A DNA stretch of 64,000 nucleotides, taken from Chlorops oryzae. Taxonomy: Eukaryota > Arthropoda > Insecta > Diptera > Chloropidae. This document shows positions 56,111-64,000 of this stretch, one piece after another. Where the stretch lies: positions 140,427,934 to 140,491,933 of the forward strand of contig CM035806.1 of the NCBI GenBank assembly GCA_020466095.1. Direction: 5' to 3'. Within the stretch, counting starts at the first letter, position 1; each line of letters opens with the position of its first letter. The notes under the pieces were generated by a model. The model saw only the letters and a list, made by a program, of their open reading frames with translations, ran no database searches and was not told where the DNA came from. The position numbers and the translations under genes are program-made.

Positions 56111-56452
56111 CAGGGTGTCCTGAAATTTTTTGTAAAAAATCAAACTATCGATAGGTCGAGTCAAGGGAAACATTTTTTGTTTTCAGACAAAACTCTCTTA
56201 GTGGTAGGTACCGTTTACGAGTTGTAGCACTTAAAAAATGTTTATTTTTGTATAAAATTTTGAGTATATTTTCATTTTTAACAAAAAATTTTTATTAAAA
56301 CGCAAAAATTTCATACAAAAATAAACTTTTTTGGAAGTGCTAGAGCTCGTAAGCGGTACCACTAAGAGAGTTTTGTCTGCAAACAAAAAATGTTTCCCTT
56401 GACTCGACCTATCGATAGTTTGATTTTTTACAAAAAATTTCGGGACACCCTG
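56111..56452. mobile_element. Palindromic MITE (CAGGGTGTCCTGAAATTTTT ends)
   Basis: 342 bp with arms inverted over about 150 bp each: CAGGGTGTCCTGAAATTTTT, ACTATCGATAGGTCGAGTCA and AAGGGAAACATTTTTTGTTT all recur inverted on the right. CAGGGTGTCC tips are common in Tc1/mariner-type MITEs. The duplication is unclear because the flanks are TATG-rich. Confidence 0.83.
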
Positions 56453-56489
56453 TATATGTATGCCTAAACCGCTTTATGTACGAGTAATA

Positions 56490-56859
56490 GCATGTCCTCA
56501 CTATAGCCCAAATTAAGTAATTTCGGTGTTTTCGTAATTTCAACCTCAAACCCGTCCACATAGTCGTAATTTCGGTAATCGTAATTTCATTTGCTTTCCG
56601 TTTACAAGATTTCAAATGAACGAAATTTCATTCAAAGTTCCAGGGATGCATTTACAGAGGATTCAAGCAAAATCTACTACAAAATCAGGCTGCATGTGGT
56701 TTTATATTAATTTCATGAATAATTTCGGTGAAATGACGACAGTAGAGTAATTTCATTTGACAGATTCCAGTATGGCGAAATGACGGAAGTTCTGTGTAAT
56801 TTCAAGCGAAATTACGAAAACTCTGAAATTACTTAATTTGGGCTATAGTGAGGACATGC
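56490..56859. mobile_element. MITE (GCATGTCCTCACTATAGCCC ends)
   Basis: 370 bp. Left GCATGTCCTCACTATAGCCC-AAATTAAGTAATTTC and its inverse on the right match over about 40 bp, with TA on both sides (56488-56489; 56860-56861). GTAATTTC/GAAATTAC words recur throughout. Confidence 0.83.
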
Positions 56860-56861
56860 TA

Positions 56862-58300
56862 TAAAAAGGATACTAGGGCGATGTATGTATTCAATGGACG
56901 GTTATACACTCAACAATGGTACAAAATAAAAAAATGAAGTTCAAGTTATAGAGTCGTCAGTGTGGGGGCGGAAAATGTTCGAGCAAGCGCATTTGTCGAC
57001 CTATTGGGTATTCGAATCAACGCGCGTCTACTGTATTAAGAGCCATAATATATGAATATATTTCGAGTTAGTATATTTGAACGCTTAGCATGAAATATTG
57101 ACTTCCAAAGTTTATGAATTCTGTGCCAAAAAAATTTGGTATTTTCGCCGCACAAAATTCGCACGGCCAACTGCTAGAGATTATGTACAATGGCAAAAAA
57201 ATGGAAACAAATATACATACATACATACATAGCTCATTAATAAATGAAGCTCTTTGAAGTCTTGGATAGCTTAATTTTTCGAAATTTTCTACACATAACC
57301 AGTTGCAAATTTTATGCTCTCCGGATTGATCATTTGAACATTCCTAAGCGAGGGGATATCATAGACTTTTCCCATCACTTTTACACATCAACTTTATTCG
57401 AGCATGGCCGCTTTGGGTAGGCCTACCCTATGCCTCTCATGAGCAGGCAGAAATTGAGGTGTTCAAAAGAGTTTTGGTTTTGCTTTTCAATCTTGAAAAT
57501 ATGCTACTTTTTGATAAAAAAAAAAAAAAAAACAAACGCTATTCCTTGAACAGATCACCTTTTCCCTGCTCAATGACTGCCACGAGAACTATTGCCTATT
57601 GACAGTGCTTGGGATAGTTCAAGTGATGCATCGCTTAGTAGAGGACTTCCTCTTATTTGCAACTGGGCATCTATCACCTATGAGATCCTCTTTCGTAATA
57701 ATTGGGCTGCCTCAAACGATTGATTCGATAAAACTGGATCTCCTGCTATGACAATGTCATGTTATTGTCATACGATAAAGGGGATGTCCAATCGATACGT
57801 CAATAGCTTTTCTTCGATTGTGGAAACAGTGTTGAAATATTTCCTTCACTAGACTTCTCACAGAAGGCCCCCGATATTATCTTATTCTTCAGTTTTATTC
57901 GCAATCTCGAATGCTCACAAAAAAATTGCCACCAATTCAGTGTGCAGTTATCCTGCGATATACAGCTTCGTCGCCATGATTGTAGCATTTATTTGGACGC
58001 ACACGTGCAGCGCTGAAAGAAAATTCCAGCGATGAAAATCCAGACCACTTGGTTATAAATTGTCGGCAAAAATAAAATGGATTGAAAAGTTTTGTCCACA
58101 TTGTAAAATTCAGATGTCGATAAATCAACTATTTATATTAAATACGAAAATTGAAAAGTTTACGTCAGAGTTGCCAAATCTCCCTCCATCTCTTTGGCGA
58201 GGTCTGATCAGATTTTCCTTGAAATTTCCCCAATTTTGCAGACTTAATAAACGGACGTCCCTCAAAAGAGTCTTAACGCTCTATCCTCTTTGTCGATTTC
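56862..58300. other. Upstream region without a recognised gene
   Basis: AT-rich to mixed, with a CATA microsatellite near 57213-57232 and an A run near 57518. No repeat ends or exons recognised. Confidence 0.35.
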
Positions 58301-58307
58301 GTCTTCT

Positions 58308-58498
58308 AAGGTTGAAAACACACCAAAGCCAGTGGGTTGGCTGTATGGAGTGCCATGTATCAACGGCGTTCGAACAAATCCGTTGACCAACAAAATGTTG
58401 TGTCGTACTCGGTGTGTGTTGCTAGATAAGAAGCAATATACTTTTGTCGAATTCGGCATGAAACAACGTTTTGTTGGCTTTGGTGTGTTTTCAACCTT
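58308..58498. repeat. Inverted repeat with 23-bp arms
   Basis: AAGGTTGAAAACACACCAAA-GCC at 58308-58330 and its exact inverse at 58476-58498. The 145-bp middle is not palindromic. Possibly a small MITE; no target duplication seen. Confidence 0.75.
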
Positions 58499-58629
58499 AC
58501 TTGACTTGACTTTCAAATACAAATGAACAAATCACTGCTCTGCACGCATTTCTCATCGAATGAAGGAAACTTTTCGGCAATTAACATAGAACGTTTGTAC
58601 CCGCCAATCTTCGCGAACTTCGGTTTGAT

Positions 58630-58637
58630 GGTGTGTG

Positions 58638-58665
<28 letters not shown>
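58630..58665. repeat. (GT)n microsatellite
   Basis: A run of GT units with one GG interruption near its start. Confidence 0.95.
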
Positions 58666-58668
<3 letters not shown>

Positions 58669-59589
58669 AAATAACAACCAAGTAATTCTATTTCTATTTT
58701 CGCTTCGGAGGAAAAATTCTTTAAGATATAGTGCCGTGCCAATTCAAATCGAAGGCAAAAGCCAAGACCCGAAGTCTGAAAGTTTATTTGATTCGTTGAC
58801 CTAGAAACAAAGCGTTGCCAAAGAGACACCAGTCGAAGGATTCACTTGCTAAAAGCTCAAGTTTTATTTCAAGGAATCTCCTTCTACTTAAATGGCAAGC
58901 ATAAAAAATTGTGTCTCTCCCATTTTTATTGTGTGATTCGATGGGATTCGCTGGCTTTTTGACCTAAAAAGAATTCGTTAATAGACTTCCGCCGTGAAAG
59001 AAAATACTTTGAACGATAAACATAAAATGAAAGGAGGAGACGGGAGGATTTACAATAGTGTAACTATAGAGAACGAAAGCAGGCACTTTAGTTAACCTAA
59101 AGGGGGAAAAAAATTAGTGCAATATATATTTAAACTCCTGTTATCCTCGAGGCAGAAAGCTTGTCTTTAGAAATTGTTAACTCAAATGAATATTTCTTTA
59201 TCAATCAAATGGTTGTACCGTTCCAAACACTGCTTTTAGGGGATCAGGATCTTAAGAGCAACAGCTGTCGGTTATCCTTGATGTTCAGTCAAAGCTTGTA
59301 GCAGACATTTTTCCTGTCCAAGGAAGATGTCCAACTTCGGAAAAACTATGAAGAAGGAGATTTCCCAATCAGAAAATCCGTGCGATCAAGAGCAAAGATG
59401 ACATGAGTGAGCTAACTGAGGCTGGAGCTTTCAATTTACACAGTTAAGTAAATAAAACTGAGACCGATCTATTCAAAGAGAAGAAAATTTCGTTGTACCG
59501 TTGTACGTTGTATAAGTATCAATAGAATAATTTTCAGACTGAATAACAATTGGTACTTAAATTTTGTGCATTTCGAGTAGTAGGGGAGA
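58666..59589. other. Upstream region without a recognised gene
   Basis: No coding signal or bounded repeat was recognised between the GT microsatellite and the minisatellite. Confidence 0.35.
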
Positions 59590-60611
59590 CAGGGATTCAG
59601 GGTGTGGAGCGCATCTTGAAACGTCAGCGATTTTAGTGTCGGTGTTTCGGCCTGTCAGCGTGTTGGTGGTTTGGTGTGTCGACCAGAGCTGTAAATTTGC
59701 TAAAATTTACACTACTCGAGTGTATTTGTTATTTTTCGTCAAGTAATCGCTACTTACTACTCGTTACTAAGTACTCATTATATTTTTTTTAAATATTGTT
59801 CACGAACGAATGACGTTGCATGAATAACTCAATGTTGATAAAGTAATCAAAAATCTCTCATCCTCTTTGAATATTCACCCAGTATTTAGTAACCAAATAT
59901 CAACTCAACTCACTCTACTACCATACTGTTTTGTGCACCCATTACATTAGTACTTTATTACTCTGGCAACCATCAGCTGGCATGTGTGCAAAAAAAAATT
60001 CTAGTAACGAGATACTTCAATCAGTAACGAGACGTTATTGATTACTGACTAGAGTAATTGATATTTTTTACCGAATAGTATCGATATTTTACAGCTCTAG
60101 TGTCGACGGTTTAACCTGTAGACATGTTATCGTATTAGCGTGCTGGTGTGTCGGCGTATCGGCAGTTTGTCCTATCGGTCTGTCGGCTTTTTGAGCGTGT
60201 CAACGTGTCGGCGATTCGGTGTGCCGGTGGTTCGGCGGTTTGGTCTGTCGACATGTTAGCGTATTAGCGTGCTGGTGTGTCGGTAGTTTGGACTGTAGGC
60301 CTGTCCGCGCTGTCGGCCTGCCAGCGAGTCAAAGTGTCGGCGGTTTGGCCTGTCGACATGTTATCGTATTAGCGTGCTGGTGTGTCGGCGTGTCGGCAGT
60401 TTTGCCTGTCAGTCTGTCGGCGTGCCAACGTGTCGGCGATTCGGTGTGTCGGTGTTTCGGCGGTTTAGCCTGTCGACGTGTTGTCGTGTTAGCGTGCAGG
60501 TCTGTCGGCGTGTCAGTGCGTCAACGTGTCGGCGATTCGGTGTGCCGGTGTTTCGGCGGTTTAGGCTGTCGACGTGTTGTCGTATTAGCGTGCTGGTGTC
60601 TCGGCAAATAA
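59590..60611. repeat. GTCGG-rich minisatellite, split by a hAT-type insertion
   Basis: Higher-order units of about 95-130 bp made of short GTGTCGGCG / TTTCGGCGGTTT / CGTATTAGCGTGCTGGT words. The landmark GACATGTTATCG (or variants) recurs near 60120, 60249, 60355, 60475 and 60572. It yields a 130-codon repeat-derived frame on the plus strand (60219-60611), not a convincing gene. The part before the insertion (59590-59683) is the same sequence type. Confidence 0.88.
59684..60099. mobile_element. hAT-type non-autonomous element inside the minisatellite
   Basis: 416 bp, tips CAGAGCTGTAAAT and inverse ATTTTACAGCTCTA, flanked by a perfect 8-bp duplication GTGTCGAC (59676-59683; 60100-60107) derived from the minisatellite. 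It contains TAACGAG/CTCGTTAC words in both senses and no protein. Confidence 0.9.
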
Positions 60612-61440
60612 ATATCACATAAGTTAACTTTGACTGAGACCCCAGTGGAAGAGTGGCTCTAGATTAATGACACTTTCTGCAGACTAAAGAATTGTTGGTC
60701 ATAAATATTTGTGTTTTTAAAGCTTTCGAATAAAAAGCTCAAATCCGGGACTCTGGATGGTGTACATCCCGGATAGAGTGAGCCCCTTGATGTTGTGAAC
60801 AAATGGATATACAACAGATCACACTGGTATTCTTACTGTAAATGTTTGAACGAGTTAAAGCAAATTAAACATACAAAAATTGTGCCTCGATAGCCGTTAA
60901 CAGCTTCGGTAGTGTGAACAGGCCCGTAAACAATTTGTGCACTCTATCCATGGTCGACTGCATTTATATTAAGAAACCTTTCTTACAACCTACCCCCTAT
61001 TCAGTAATATAACCATTCCTTGGTTGAAATAAATACAGTACAATCGTATTCAAAGCAAGCTTTAAGGCCACTATTTTTTAACGTTACCTTTTCTACTCGG
61101 AACATTTGTGAACTTTTTGAAGAAAAGCTTACGCAAACGAACAATAAATTTTTGCTTTCCATCCGCGACCCAAACCCAATAAGCTCAAAAAAAAAGAAAT
61201 GAAAAAAATTATGGACAAGCTTTGAAATTTCCATTCGGCTTGCTTGAGAAAAGAGAGCAAAGACATTGACCACAGAAAATCACAAAATTGCGTATTGACC
61301 CTTAAAAAAGCAATATTTGACATTTGCGCTAGAAACGCAACAATAAATCATTTCAAAACAAACAAACGAACAAACAAAAACCTGAAGCTTGAAACCGATG
61401 TATCTTTTAGTGGAAATTGGCTTAAGACAATTAAAAAACA
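60612..61440. other. Upstream region with MITE fragment
   Basis: Segment 60760-60965 has TCCCGGATAGAGTGAG and CGGTAGTGTGAACAGGCC...CACTCTATCCATGGTCGACT, matching the TGTTCATGTTACC-type MITE family in inverse sense. Nothing else recognised. Confidence 0.4.
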
Positions 61441-62058
61441 AACAAACAAAGAACAAGCTAGTCAGGCGAGCTTTACAATACATAACCCGACACATATAAT
61501 TGAATAGCTATGTTTGTTTGGATATTTTTTTTTTTTTTTTTGTAAAAACAGACCCAATACGACAACCGTTAAGATTAGGTATTCTGGAGATTTCCATGAG
61601 CATAATATAGTGTCATAAAATATAAATAAATTTCAAATTTCATTCAAATGTCTCGAACAGTTCTTAAATTAGGTCAGTTTTTGCGTTTCTTGCGACAGGC
61701 CCTAGTAGTGAAGGGTACCTTCACTTAGTAATGGACCGATCAGGAAATTTTTTGGAGAGGATGTTTGTAACTATAGAGGAAGTATATACATATGTCAGCT
61801 TTCGTTCAAGTCCAATTTGAATATCAGACTTAAAAGGCAATTTTCGAAAAGCACCCATTTTCCACGCCCAATTTCCCAATTTTTGGGAAATGTTTTTAAT
61901 GTCTAAACATTTTTCAACATAAAAGTTTATCAATTTCTCAAAATATTCCCCACTTAGAGCAGTTTTTGTGATTTTCATAACAGACCCTAGTACTGGGGGT
62001 ACCCCTTAAAAATGGTCCGATCTGGTTCATTCTCCAACTTCTTCTTACCCATGTGAAC
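61441..62058 (+). repeat. mini-me/DINE-like repeat interrupted by a retroelement
   Basis: Starts AACAAGCTAGTCAGGCGAGC...CCCGACACATATAATTG and contains CGACAGGCCCTAGTAGTG, GAGAGGATGTTTGTAAC, TTTCGTTCAAGTCC and GGTCCGATCTGGTTCATTC in the same order as 31540-31910 and 33278-33480. The retroelement at 62059 is inserted at its end. Confidence 0.65.
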
Positions 62059-62539
62059 TTCCGCGAGGGGAATCTTTATGATATACGGGCTTGGCAAACC
62101 CGCGGACCCTAGCCAACAGTTCGACCATTCCTGACAGATTGGATATAGAATCTATAAAATGGTAGCGGCTTGTGTCAAGTGACGAACGGTAAACCAATAG
62201 ACCTTAACTTGGTACGACGGGGATCAGAGCCCCACGGACTGACCAACCGTGCCTGATCGTTTTGGGAGGCCCCCTGTGGGACGCTCGTCGGGGCTGTGGT
62301 TGCTTAACGGTGAGCTTGCGCAACACCATTACCAATGGATTCCAATATTGTGGCTTAACCCTGCATAAGGCAAATATTGGTACTCCGTGAACTTAGCACA
62401 GTGTGTCTGTCACTGTGAGAAGGGATGCAGTGGCAACTGTCGGTTTGTCAATACTGGCCATGCACACTGAGGTGCCGTGGAGTGAAAGCCCACCCAAAGT
62501 ATGGACCCACGGTAATCCTCAACTATTGTATTGTATTGT
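62059..62539 (+). mobile_element. Short retroelement, subfamily 2 (TTGTA-tailed), with 12-bp duplication
   Basis: Starts TTCCGCGAGGGGAAT and ends in TATTGTATTGTATTGT, flanked by a perfect 12-bp duplication ACCCATGTGAAC (62047-62058; 62540-62551). The first 80 bp match 33492-33660 and, more loosely, the 5' end of the minus-strand element at 29596-30095; the rest is different from the latter. About 480 bp, no open frame. Pentanucleotide tail plus variable-length duplication means target-primed retrotransposition. Confidence 0.8.
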
Positions 62540-62551
62540 ACCCATGTGAAC

Positions 62552-64000
62552 ACAAACACTAATAGCAAAATTCTTCAGGATAGCACAATTAACACGTTCC
62601 TTTGATATCTTTAAGGCTCGCATTCGATCAACTTCATTTTACGGTATTCAAATCATTTTTAATATTTTTGAGTTTTCTCGTAACACTCTTGGCGTCATCT
62701 TCACCGCCCGGTATTTCAACTTGAATTTTCATACAAAATAGGACCTGCAGAGTCCGGAAACATCATTATCAACAAAACGTTTATCTTCCACTATTTTTTC
62801 CACTTAGAAAGACAGTGATTTTATAACAAAACTGGGGACGAAATTCCATTTTCATTCTCCATCTTGTGTTTCCGCGAATAATCAAAACGGGCTTCCGAAA
62901 AGCGTCCTACTACAACTAATTGACTTGACAGATTGTATAAATTATAAAATGAACGAAGCATTGTGAAGGTGCACAATAAAAAATAACTACATTAAACGGA
63001 TCTAGCGACGACCAAGTGCTGATCGATTTCAGACCTGTGGGACTCATCAAGCCAACGGCTGAGTTACATCCATTAATGGTCCAAAATATTTGCTTACTGC
63101 ATAAGGAATAGACAGAAAGCACATTGTCTGCACTTGACAGATCAGGCAACGTCGGCTAAATGGCCTGCAATGTGCATAGTAAGACCAAGTCTGACCATTA
63201 TCCCTCAACTATTTATTTATGACAGTACCAATCACGATTAGAAAATTCTTGATGATTACACAAAATCTGTGACGCAGACAATGCAGAATACACTCTCGAA
63301 ACTGATTGCGTCGGGTATAAAAAAGCCACGAAGTCATTGGTCTAAATACATTTTCGAACGGGTTGACTCTACATAAAAATCTTGCTCGTATTCAAACGCG
63401 AGATAATTTCGTAATTTCTTCGACATTTTCCCTATAGTAAAACAGCACTAATGCCAGAGGTGCCGAGAATGTACATATGTACATATAACAAAACCCTTCA
63501 TCTTACACATCTCGTTTTACTGAAAGGAAGCATGAGATTATTAGAGCTAAATGTGGGGGGAAAAAAGAGCATAAAAGACGGACAACTTCATTTCCCATCG
63601 TACTGATGGTGTTTCCGTCGAACTTCAACGCAATTTCTCGAAAACGTCCACATAAACATACATACATAAATATATGGAACTGTTTATATAATCATTACGT
63701 ATTCAACGAGTTGAAGAGCGATGTGGAAGATTGTGAAAATCAAAAAGAAAAACAAAAAATTCAAACGAGAAGACTCTTAGAAATCCAGTAGTGTGAATAT
63801 CGCAATTTCTATATCCATCGAATGAGAATCAATTCAATGAAACGGCGATGACTTTTTTGTTTCATTTTCATTTTGTGTGGTCCATAAGATTTTTATTTAT
63901 TCATTAAAAAAAAAAAAAAGAAAAAAAAAACAACATTTCTTGAAACCTTGAAAAATCCAAGTCCAATAAACTTAAGGACCTCTAGTTGCCATAACTTTCT
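62552..64000. other. Right edge of the window, no gene recognised
   Basis: AT-rich with short frames only and A runs near 63907. No splice-supported exon was found. Confidence 0.35.

Overview
The window looks like nuclear DNA of a higher fly, most likely a tephritid-type dipteran. It is AT-rich and full of A/T homopolymers, TATG and CA microsatellites. It carries a mariner very close to the horn-fly Himar1 family, repeats resembling the fly mini-me/DINE-1 class with internal (GTCY)n tracts, and a protein gene with CAG-rich and low-complexity coding typical of flies. There is nothing bacterial: no operons, rRNA or CRISPR. The species call is inference.

One host gene can be supported, on the minus strand. 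Its first coding exon is at 31092-31184 (31 codons, in-frame stop upstream, perfect GTAAGT donor). It joins in frame, across a 21.2 kb intron, to a giant exon starting at 9904 that runs leftward to a stop at 3607. The exon encodes a very long, mostly disordered protein with a basic N-terminal motif, poly-Q, a poly-Pro stretch, a helical/coiled-coil segment and an apparent C-terminal membrane anchor. As assembled, the giant exon contains two frame breaks, at about 5303-5480 and 3792-3876, both in simple-sequence tracts. They may be assembly indels, short introns or real lesions. I do not recognise the gene.

Nearly everything else is transposable-element debris, in the large intron (9905-31091) and upstream of the gene (31185-64000). 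Classes seen: a Himar1-like mariner (16597-18786) split by a hAT-type foldback element; two copies of a second mariner (24657-25839; 35787-37069), one nested in a pogo-like palindrome; a Tc1-like element with IR/DR ends (47210-48851); an inverted duplication of another Tc1-like element (53991-55620); a PIF/Harbinger-type element with a MADF-domain exon (19988-20670); four hAT-type elements with 8-bp target duplications (16812-17700, 27103-27659, 32707-33269, 59684-60099); many palindromic MITEs with TA duplications; a Jockey-like reverse transcriptase remnant (45200-46510); short retroelements sharing a 5' end (29596-30095, 33492-33660, 62059-62539); mini-me/DINE-like repeats; a 2.6 kb GAATTCGAATCG-rich palindrome with 130-bp tandem repeats and a tRNA-like insert (51063-53636); and a GTCGG minisatellite (59590-60611).

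The strongest observations are the reconstructed gene structure with its frame breaks and membrane tail, and several cleanly datable nested insertions. I found no new multi-gene system.
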